Source: Eutreptiella sp. 'Long Island Sound 2002'
Lineage: Eukaryota > Euglenozoa > Euglenophyceae > Eutreptiales > Eutreptiaceae
DNA: 64,000 bases
Assembly (NCBI GenBank): GCA_964036045.1
Contig: OZ038378.1
Span: forward strand, 24,975,935-25,039,934
Reading direction: 5' to 3'
The notes beneath the pieces were generated by a model, which saw nothing but the letters and a program-made list of their open reading frames with translations, ran no database searches and was not told where the DNA came from. Every line of letters starts with the position of its first letter. Position 1 is the stretch's first letter. Made by a program: the position numbers and the translations under genes. Shown piece by piece: positions 56,026 to 64,000 of this stretch.

Positions 56026-58045
56026 TGCGAAGACAAGGGGCGCGCTCTCTCGGTTCGTCGTGTCTTTGGCACGTGGTGCAACGGGGTCATGCATGGGGTT
56101 AGAGGGCACATGGGGGCCCGTACTGCACCCATTCCCCCCTGAATTGGATGGAACATGGCCCTGCTTGGGAGCCCATGACAAGGGGCCCGCTCCCACCGTG
56201 CGTCTTCCCCTTGGCACGTGGGTCGCTGGGATCATGCATGGGGTTACAGGGCACATGGGGGCCCGTACTGCTCCCCTCCCCCCCTGGAATGGATTGAATA
56301 TGGCCCCGCTTGAGGGCCCATGACAAGGGGCGCGCTCCCTCGGTTCGGCGTGTCCTTGGCACGTGGTGCAACGGGGTCAAGGTTAGAGGGCACATGGGGG
56401 CCCGTACTGCACCCCGCCCCCCCTGGAACGGATCGAATGTGGCCCCGCTTGGGGGCCCATGACAAGGGGCGCGCTCCCTCGGTTCGTCGTGTCCTTGGCA
56501 CGTGGTGCAACGGGGTCATGCATGGGGTTAGAGGGCACATGGGGGCCCCTACTGCACCCGTTCCCCCCCTGAATTGGATGAAACAAGGGCACGCTTGGGG
56601 GCCCATGACAAGGGGCGCGCTCCCACAGTGCATCTTCCCCTTGGCACGTGGGTGGTTGGGGTCAAGCATGGGCTTAGAGGGCACATGGGGGCCCGGCGCC
56701 CCTCCCCCCCCTGGAATGGATTGAATATGGCCCCGCTTGAGGGCCCATGACAAGGGGCGCGCTCCCTCGGTTCGGCGTGTCCTTGGCACGTGGTGCAACG
56801 GGGTCATGGTTAGAGGGCACATGGGGGCCCGTACTGCACCCCGCCCCCCCCTGGAATGGATCGAATATGGCCCCGCTTGGGGGCCCATGACAAGGGGCGC
56901 GCTCCCTCGGTTCGTCGTGTCCTTGGCACGTGGTGCAACGGGGTCATGCATGGGGTTAGAGGGCACATGGGGGCCCCTACTGCACCCGTTCCCCCCCTGA
57001 ATTGGATGAAACAAGGGCCCGCTTGGGGGCCCATGACAAGGGGCGCGCTCCCACAGTGCATCTTCCCCTTGGCACGTGGGTGGTTGGGGTCAAGCATGGG
57101 CTTAGAGGGCACATGGGGGCCCGGCACCCCTCCCCCCCCTGGAATGGATTGAATATGGCCCCGCTTGAGGGCCCATGACAAGGGGCGCGCTCCCTCGGTT
57201 TGGCGTGTCCTTGGCACGTGATGCAACGGGGTCATGGTTAGAGGGCACATGGGGGCCCGTACTGCACCCCGCCCCCCCCTGGAATGGATCGAATATGGCC
57301 CCGCTTGGGGGCCCATGACAAGGGGCGCGCTCCCTCGGTTCGTCGTGTCCTTGGCACGTGGTGCAACGGGGTCATGCATGGGGTTAGAGGGCACATGGGG
57401 GCCCCTACTGCACCCGTTCCCCCCCTGAATTGGATGAAACAAGGGCCTGCTTGGGGGCCCATGACAAGGGGCGCGCTCCCACAGTGCATCTTCCCCTTGG
57501 CACGTGGGTGGTTGGGGTCAAGCATGGGCTTAGAGGGCACATGGGGGCCCGGCACCCCTCCCCCCCCTGGAATGGATTGAATATGGCCCCGCTTGAGGGC
57601 CCATGACAAGGGGCGCGCTCCCTCGGTTTGGCGTGTCCTTGGCACGTGATGCAACGGGGTCATGGTTAGAGGGCACATGGGGGCCCGTACTGCACCCCGC
57701 CCCCCCCTGGAATGGATCGAATATGGCCCCGCTTGGGGGCCCATGACAAGGGGCGCGCTCCCTCGGTTCGTCGTGTCCTTGGCACGTGGTGCAACGGGGT
57801 CATGCATGGGGTTAGAGGGCACATGGGGGCCCCTACTGCACCCGTTCCCCCCCTGAATTGGATGAAACAAGGGCCCGCTTGGGGGCCCATGACAAGGGGC
57901 GCGCTCCCACAGTGCATCTTCCCCTTGGCACGTGGGTGGTTGGGGTCAAGCATGGGCTTAGAGGGCACATGGGGGCCCGGCACCCCTCCCCCCCCTGGAA
58001 TGGATTGAATATGGCCCCGCTCGGGAGCCCACCACAAGGGGCACG
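56026..58045. repeat. 428-bp higher-order tandem array of ~143-bp subunits
   Basis: About 14 subunits of 139-145 bp share GACAAGGGGCGCGCTCCC, CCTTGGCACGTGG, GAGGGCACATGGGGGCCC and TGGAATGGATTGAATATGG. From about 56400 on, three subunit types alternate, giving a 428-bp period (repeat landmarks at 56810, 57238, 57666). Adjacent 428-bp copies are almost identical, so expansion is recent. Frames through it on both strands are repeat artefacts. Confidence 0.95.
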
Positions 58046-58060
58046 TGGCACCCATTCCCC

Positions 58061-59062
58061 TTATCCTACCGTCAACTTCCTCTTCTTACCCACGCGTGCC
58101 TTTGGTTGCTTGTGTGCAACCCCCTTACGCCCCTCGCCCCCCGACACCCGTTGGGCCAACCACACCCTTTGTTGCACCCTGCCGGTGCGCTTGGCTTCCG
58201 TCCTAACCTTCTCCCACCTTCCCACGGACACGAACTTTTGGATTTCTCCAAAAAGCCCCCCCCAAGAGTAGGGCACAACACACCCAAACGCCACGCGCAA
58301 CGACTCCTCAACCGCAAGCGCCAACGCAAGGTACCCCACCCAAGACAATGGCACGAGGGGAGGCTCATCCGTCCGGGCCTCCAACATGGCCGTCACCTCG
58401 TCGCACACGGCGCCCAGCTTGCCGGAGGGCCGCTGGCCCGGCCTACGCGCCATGTCCGCCCCCCATGCAGCCAACATGGCAACATCCCCCCACATCTCGG
58501 CAACAGTTGTGAACTCCACGCCCGCGCCAACTCCGGGAAGGTCCTCAAGGGGGACGTAATGTCCTCCCTTGATCCCATGCGCCATAATGCGTGCCAAAAG
58601 CAACGCACATCGCGCAACCCCCCTATTCCTGTTCCTCCGCACTGAAAACTTTGTCTCCCGCTTAGGCGGGGACACCCAAAAGTGAACCGGGGGCTTTTTG
58701 GTGCACCCCGGGACCCCCTCAAACAGAGTGCTGAGGTGGATACATATGTACTCCACCTCGGCATACCCCGCACCACCGGTCTCACACACGCGCGTGCGCA
58801 TCATGCCGTCCGAGTGGGCCTCAAAAAACAGGGCATACAGGTGCCCCACACCCGGAGCGCCACGGGGGGCACCCAACCGCCGGAGGGTCAGGGGGTGGCG
58901 CCGGTCCACCCACCTCCCCGGGATGTAATACACATCCGGGACCTCTCGGAGTGTGCCATGGCTCGCACTCTCCACCAACTCCTTCTTCCCCCCATACTTG
59001 TACGCCGGCTGAGGCTTCCGGCGTACGGCACCCTTGGCGGGAGGTTTGGGAGGGGGAACCAT
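58061..59062 (-). CDS. Unrecognised 333-residue basic protein
   Basis: Intact ATG-to-stop frame in GC-rich DNA with no interruption. Pro/Lys-rich basic N-terminus (PPPKPPAKGAVRRKPQPAYK), central region with DVYYIPGRWVDRRHPLTL, CIHLSTLFEGVPG, HFWVSPPKRETKFSVRRNRN, a probably helical C-terminal third (WGDVAMLAAWGADMARR; WVGYLALALAVEESLRVA) and a basic C-terminus (GKKRKLTVG). No family recognised. It faces the MULE across the 428-bp array, both transcribed toward the array; it could be a second protein of that element or an independent gene. Confidence 0.6.
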   Translation of the reverse strand: MVPPPKPPAKGAVRRKPQPAYKYGGKKELVESASHGTLREVPDVYYIPGRWVDRRHPLTLRRLGAPRGAPGVGHLYALFFEAHSDGMMRTRVCETGGAGYAEVEYICIHLSTLFEGVPGCTKKPPVHFWVSPPKRETKFSVRRNRNRGVARCALLLARIMAHGIKGGHYVPLEDLPGVGAGVEFTTVAEMWGDVAMLAAWGADMARRPGQRPSGKLGAVCDEVTAMLEARTDEPPLVPLSWVGYLALALAVEESLRVAFGCVVPYSWGGLFGEIQKFVSVGRWEKVRTEAKRTGRVQQRVWLAQRVSGGEGRKGVAHKQPKARVGKKRKLTVG

Positions 59063-59247
59063 GGCGGGAGTGTGCTTGGGGGCTGGCTTTGGGGGGGGGA
59101 AGGCCCCCGCGCCCTTCGGGCTTGGTTAGAGCCGGGGGGTGGGGGGCTGGGGGGGTGCGTGGACGTCCACCTCAATACTCCACTCCGGTTCAATGTCCAC
59201 CGGGACCTTCAGAAAGTTTTATAGTGATTTCATTACTGTGTGTTTGT

Positions 59248-60026
59248 TGTAAGGTTTTCGTGCAACCTATATTTTCGCTTTTTTCAGTGTATTTTCCTGA
59301 TATATGTGTACAAACTGAAATCGGCTATCTCAGCACTGTTTTGGACAGTGTTGGTATCAGTCAATCAGGAATTTCTGTAGTTTTACACTGATGGTGTTTT
59401 CACCATTTTCTGTGCTATAAAACTGAGTTTGGGTCGGCGACGGCCAGTCCTGAGATCGCGCGCGCCGATCCAGAAATTGTCGATTTCTGACAATTTTTAA
59501 GAGAATTCAATCAGTTGTATTGATAAGATTAATTCTAAATCAGTTTTAAGTATAAGCGGATGTTACGGCACTATCGCGACGCCGTTCCGCGCTAGTTTTT
59601 TTGGCCCAAGTAGGCCATGTTCACGATTTTTTATAAAATCGTAGGTGCCACAGATCCTGAAGTTATAGGCACCAAATGACAGCCCATCAGTTGGGCTTTG
59701 CATGCATATGCTGATTGGGTTTCCAAACGCGTCGGTGCACCGGCACCACGCGTTGGGGGGAGACCCGTGTTCATGTTGTAAATATGCATTGTTTTGGTCG
59801 TATTTCATTGTTATATGTCCCCCTTTGTTCATATCTTCTTAGGACATGAAAGGGACCGTTTCGAAATCACTCCCGTGATTTCGTCGAACACGTAGTATGT
59901 TTCCGTCGCCTTTTGTGGTTGCATTTGGGGTGTATTTTTGGGTTATTTGAAGGAAAACTTGGATAAGTTTCAAGGGAAACAAGTTCAAGGTCATTCATTT
60001 CCAAAAATGAAAATAATTTCGAAACG
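59248..60026 (+). mobile_element. Young non-autonomous repeat, copy 1 (direct)
   Basis: About 779-bp unit from TGTAAGGTTTTCGTGCAACC to AATTTCGAAACG. Near-identical copies at 61234-62012 (direct), 62005-62597 (inverted, truncated) and 62598-63366 (inverted). Each carries an 89-codon frame on the strand opposite to the unit as defined (59563-59832 minus here). Confidence 0.9.
59563..59832 (-). CDS. 89-codon ORF inside the repeat unit, copy 1
   Basis: Starts MNKGGHITMKYDQNNAYLQH and ends NREHGLLGPKKLARNGVAIV. Copies at 61549-61818 (minus) and 62781-63050 (plus) read the same bar an occasional residue; the copy at 62037 is frameshifted by an extra C run. No domain recognised. Because the DNA itself is nearly identical, conservation of the frame is no proof of coding. 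Confidence 0.25.
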   Translation of the reverse strand: MNKGGHITMKYDQNNAYLQHEHGSPPNAWCRCTDAFGNPISICMQSPTDGLSFGAYNFRICGTYDFIKNREHGLLGPKKLARNGVAIVP

Positions 60027-61077
60027 CCCTCAACGACGACGACGACGACGACGACGACGTTGAAGACGACGACCACGATGACGCAAACATCGTCGACGAG
60101 ATCTTTGGAGCAATTGGTAAACCCCAAAATCATGTTCAAGACGGTCCTTGGTGCCTACACCATTTGAGGACCATTTGACTATTTTGAGCCCTATTACAAG
60201 GACATTGACGACCAAGGAGACCTTCAGCATCGCGCTGGGAGTGCGTAGCGCTGAAGAACAAGCTGCAGCGCGATTATCCCAATGGTGTTTGCAACTTGAT
60301 AGTTTTCATTTGATTACTCCAGTTGGGTGCCATGGACAAAGTGCCATGGACCTTTGGATGGTTCTCAAGATTGATTACTCCAGTTGGGTGCCATGAACAA
60401 AGTGCCATGGACCTTTGGATGGTTCTCAAGATTATATCATGATCATTGGTGAGTTCTCAACCTCCAGCACGGACGACAGCGCTGCCCACATCCTACAGAT
60501 TGCGAAGTGGTCAAGTTGGAAGTCAAAAATATGAAGATTTCAGAAAAAATAATTCATGGTATGGGCCAAGAAGATTGGTGACCTTAATTGAAATCATAAT
60601 AACTATGGGCCATGAGAAATGGTCTTATTGGTTATTTCTGTATTATCTTATATGATCAGTGGATGATTTTACAAGCTGTGAATTTTTCTGATTTGCTTTG
60701 TGTTGTCTTTGGTTTTAGGGTCAGGACATCTCAGAAGTGCATTTTTTTATTTTTTGTTTGTTCACTATTTTTTTTCACTATTTTTTATTCTAAATTCTGT
60801 GCAGAGGTCATTTTTTCATGATTAATCTCTGTCCAGGATTGCAGAAATTTTACTGTGATTGAGCCTGGGGGTCAGAGGACCCTATGTGTGAGGCACTTGT
60901 GAGTGCCATGAGTGGTGTGTGTGTAGACATGTACATTACATGCGGGTACCGGAACCCAGCGGTGCCTCCTAAAATCCCAGGTCCGGGATCAAAGTAAAAA
61001 TCTGTGTTTTTTTATTGCTTCTCGGCTTATCTTCATAGATTCAGCCACAGAAGCACCCATTTTCTGTGGGTGTTTCT
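60027..61077. other. Unique spacer between repeat copies 1 and 2
   Basis: Contains an (ACG)n run (60033-60059) and a 61-bp direct duplication (60312-60433, GATTACTCCAGTTGGGTGCC). A plus frame at 60148-60396 (TKETFSIALGVRSAEEQAAA) is coding-like but unrecognised and crosses the duplication. Confidence 0.5.
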
Positions 61078-61240
61078 GAGCTTGGGAGGGGAGTGTTAAC
61101 CCGTGGAGCAATTCAGTTGCGTGGTTAACACCCGACCCAAAGGCTTTGCATTTTTCCCACCCAATTTTGTTGTTGCACTGCACCTTCTTTGTGCTTTTCA
61201 GCCTGAGATGTGTCTCAGGACTTGGGAGGGGAGTGTAAGG
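61078..61240 (+). repeat. Purine-tract module flanking repeat copy 2
   Basis: Module bounded on both sides by CTTGGGAGGGGAGTGT. It contains the hairpin GTGTTAACC..GGTTAACAC (61096-61132). The purine run directly followed by TGT is reminiscent of a polypurine tract next to an LTR start. It also flanks copy 4 (inverted, about 63345-63525) and recurs at 63563-63735. Confidence 0.75.
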
Positions 61241-62012
61241 TTTTCGTGCAACCTATATTTTCGCTTTTTTCAGTGTATTTTCCTGATATATGTGTACAAA
61301 CTGAAATCGGCTATCTCAGCACTGTTTTGGACAGTGTTGGTATCAGTCAATCAGGAATTTCTGTAGTTTTACACTGATGGTGTTTTCACCATTTTCTGTG
61401 CTATAAAACTGAGTTTGGGTCGGCGACGGCCAGTCCTGAGATCGCGCGCGCCGATCCAGAAATTGTCGATTGCTGACGACTTTTAAGAGAATTCAATCAG
61501 TTGTATTGATAAGATTAATTCTATATCAGTTTTAAGTATAAGCGGATGTTACGGCACTATCGCGACGCCGTTCCGCGCTAGTTTTTTTGGCCCAAGTAGG
61601 CCATGTTCACGATTTTTTATAAAATCGTAGGTGCCACAGATCCTGAAGTTATAGGCACCAAATGACAGCCCATCAGTTGGGCTTTGCATGCATATGCTGA
61701 TTGGGTTTCCAAACGCGTCGGTGCACCGGCACCACGCGTTGGGGGGAGACCCGTGTTCATGTTGTAAATATGCATTGTTTTGGTCATATTTCATTGTTAT
61801 ATGTCCCCCTTTGTTCATATCTTCTTAGGACATGAAAGGGACCGTTTCGAAATCACTCCCGTGATTTCGTCGAACACGTAGTATGTTTCCGTCGCCTTTT
61901 GTGGTTGCATTTGGGGTGCATTTTTGGGTTATTTGAAGGAAAACTTGGATAAGTTTCAAGGGAAACAAGTTCAAGGTCATTCATTTCCAAAAATGAAAAG
62001 AATTTCGAAACG
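61234..62012 (+). mobile_element. Young non-autonomous repeat, copy 2 (direct)
   Basis: Nearly identical to copy 1. Ends at AATTTCGAAACG, where inverted copy 3 begins directly, creating a palindrome of ~590-bp arms centred near 62008. Confidence 0.9.
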
Positions 62013-62597
62013 GTCCCTTTCATGTCCTAAGAAGATATGAACAAAGGGGGACATATAACAATGAAATATGACCAAAACAATGCATATTTACAACATGAAC
62101 ACGGGGCTCCCCCCCCAACGCGTGGTGCCGGTGCACCAACGCGTTTGGAAACCCAATCAGCATATGCATGCAAAGTCCAACTGATGGGCTGTCATTTGGT
62201 GCCTTCAGGATCTGTGGCACCTACGATTTTATAAAAAATCGTGAACATGGCCTACTTGGGCCAAAAAAACTAGCGCGGAACGGCGTCGCGATAGTGCCGT
62301 AACATCCGCTTATACTTAAAACTGATATAGAATTAATCTTATCAATACAACTGATTGAATTCTCTTAAAAATTGTCAGAAATCGACAATTTCTGGATCGG
62401 CGCGCGCGATCTCAGGACTGGCCGTCGCCGACCCAAACTCAGTTTTATAGCACAGAAAATGGTGAAAACACCATCAGTGTAAAACTACAGAAATTCCTGA
62501 TTGACTGATACCAACACTGTCCAAAACAGTGCTGAGATAGCCGATTTCAGTTTGTACACATATATCAGGAAAATACACTGAAAAAAGCGAAAATATA
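62005..62597 (-). mobile_element. Young non-autonomous repeat, copy 3 (inverted, truncated)
   Basis: Lacks about 185 bp of the unit's 3' part. The junction with copy 2 lies in TTTCGAAACGG, sequence present at both joined points, suggesting microhomology-mediated joining. Confidence 0.9.
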
Positions 62598-63366
62598 TCT
62601 TTTCATTTTTGGAAATGAATGACCTTGAACTTGTTTTCCTTGAAACTTATCCAAGTTTTCCTTCAAATAACCCAAAAATACACCCCAAATGCAACCACAA
62701 AAGGCGACGGAAACATACTACGTGTTCGACGAAATCACGGGAGTGATTTCGAAACGGTCCCTTTCATGTCCTAAGAAGATATGAACAAAGGGGGACATAT
62801 AACAATGAAATATGACCAAAACAATGCATATTTACAACATGAACAGGGGTCTCCCCCCAACGCGTGGTGCCGGTGCACCGACGCGTTTGGAAACCCAATC
62901 AGCATATGCATGCAAAGCCCAACTGATGGGCTGTCATTTGGTGCCTATAACTTCAGGATCTGTGGCACCTACGATTTTATAAAAAATCGTGAACATGGCC
63001 TACTTGGGCCAAAAAAACTAGCGCGGAACGGCGTCGCGATAGTGCCGTAACATCCGCTTATACTTAAAACTGATATAGAATTAATCTTATCAATACAACT
63101 GATTGAATTCTCTTAAAAATCGTCAGAAATCGACAATTTCTGGATCGGCGCGCGCGATCTCAGGACTGGCCGTCGCCGACCCAAACTCAGTTTTATAGCA
63201 CAGAAAATGGTGAAAACACCATCAGTGTAAAACTACAGAAATTCGTGATTGACTGATACCAACACTGTCCAAAACAGTGCTGAGATAGCCGATTTCAGTT
63301 TGTACACATATATCAGGAAAATACACTGAAAAAAGCGAAAATATAGGTTGCACGAAAACGTTACAC
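62598..63366 (-). mobile_element. Young non-autonomous repeat, copy 4 (inverted)
   Basis: Inverted near-full unit in tandem with copy 3, followed outward by the inverted purine-tract module. Confidence 0.9.
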
Positions 63367-63748
63367 TCCCCTCCCAAGTCCTGAGACACATCTCAGGCTG
63401 AAAAGCACAAAGAAGGTGCAGTGCAACAACAAAATTGGGTGGGAAAAATGCAAAGCATTTGGGTCGGGTGTTAACCACGCAACTGAATTGCTCCACGGGT
63501 TAACACTCCCCTCCCAAGCTCAGAAACACCCACAGAAAATGGGTGCTTCTGTGGCTGAATCTGAGCTTGGGAGGGGAGTGTTAACCCGTGGAGCAATTCA
63601 GTTGCGTGGTTAACACCCGACCCAAATGCTTTGCATTTTTCCCACCCAATTTTGTTGTTGCACTGCACCTTCTTTGTGCTTTTCAGCCTGAGATGTGTCT
63701 CAGGACTTGGGAGGGGAGTGTAAGGTTTTCGTGCAACCTATATTTTAT
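63342..63748. repeat. Palindrome of purine-tract modules (~185-bp arms)
   Basis: Arms 63342-63525 and 63563-63748 are near-perfect reverse complements around a ~40-bp centre that itself pairs in part (CACCCACAGAAAATGGGTGC). A further lone copy of the GTTAAC hairpin stands at 63751-63787. Confidence 0.85.
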
Positions 63749-64000
63749 ATGTTAACCCGTGGAGCAATTCAGTTGCGTGGTTAACATTTGTTGTGCCTCT
63801 CCTGCTGCTTGCTGCTGGTGTAGGGTTTCCTGCTGCTTGTTTTTGATGAGGAAAATGTTTTATTTGCTGAAATACAACCATTCCAAGATGACCCAAGCCA
63901 GAGATAAGCAAGTAGAAGAGAACCAGGATCAAAGCATGAAGGGCTGCAGTGTAAACAGTGAAAGATGTAAGAATATTAACAGAAACTGCAACTCAGGGCA

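Noticed and set aside
56244-57014. 256-codon minus-strand ORF in the 428-bp array
   Set aside because: The same frame restarts every 428 bp and the opposite strand is equally open; it is a product of tandem repetition in GC-rich DNA.
61010-61050. Possible U2 snRNA, because of TTGCTTCTCGGCTTATC
   Set aside because: Only the first dozen bases resemble the U2 5' end; the branch-point-pairing region and the downstream Sm context are absent.

Overview
Eukaryotic nuclear DNA, repeat-rich and gene-poor. The evidence is spliceosomal GT-AG introns with pyrimidine-rich acceptors (two short ones, 95 and 84 bp, in a transposase at 39.7-40.3 kb), absence of operon structure, zinc-finger exons ending at GTATGT donors, and superposed remains of at least five eukaryotic transposable-element classes. 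The mix (MULE with FAR1-like and SWIM domains, LINE with zf-RVT and RNase H, Penelope-like element with an N-terminal GIY-YIG domain) fits an alga or related protist; I cannot name the species.

Layout. 0-3.7 kb: an intact SpoU/TrmH-type RNA 2'-O-ribose methyltransferase (minus strand) with coding-looking scraps beyond it. 3.7-9.4 kb: an island bounded by G-rich and CGTAAGTC-type repeats holding, on the minus strand, a damaged PHD finger, a broken C48 (Ulp1-like) protease and a Cys-rich zinc-finger exon. 9.4-16 kb: sparse, with a 455-bp segmental duplication and exons of an unrecognised gene. 16.05-27.82 kb: one continuous array of about 245 copies of a 48-bp minisatellite. 27.8-34.4 kb: unrecognised gene pieces, microsatellites and dispersed repeats. 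34.4-45.7 kb: a nest of mobile elements: a decayed LINE (minus), a decayed pogo/jerky-type DDE transposase gene with C-terminal SAM and Tudor-like domains (minus), and a tandem cluster of permuted-domain Penelope-like retroelement copies (plus). 45.7-46.9 kb: ACCGGTC/CTTTAG repeats. 47.5-48.1 kb: another Penelope fragment. 48.7-49.6 kb: an unrecognised gene. 51.5-51.9 kb: an intact small-multidrug-resistance (EmrE-type) transporter. 53.1-59.1 kb: a decayed Mutator-like transposase (plus), a 428-bp higher-order tandem array, and an intact unrecognised 333-codon ORF (minus), possibly one element. 59.2-63.8 kb: four direct and inverted copies of a young non-autonomous repeat forming large palindromes.

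The only genes that look intact and not element-derived are the SpoU methyltransferase and the SMR transporter. Most of the rest is element decay and tandem-repeat expansion. The most notable item is the Penelope-like cluster, with GIY-YIG ahead of the reverse transcriptase and a repeated YMDN-type active-site variant. No database search was possible; family calls rest on motifs read by eye.
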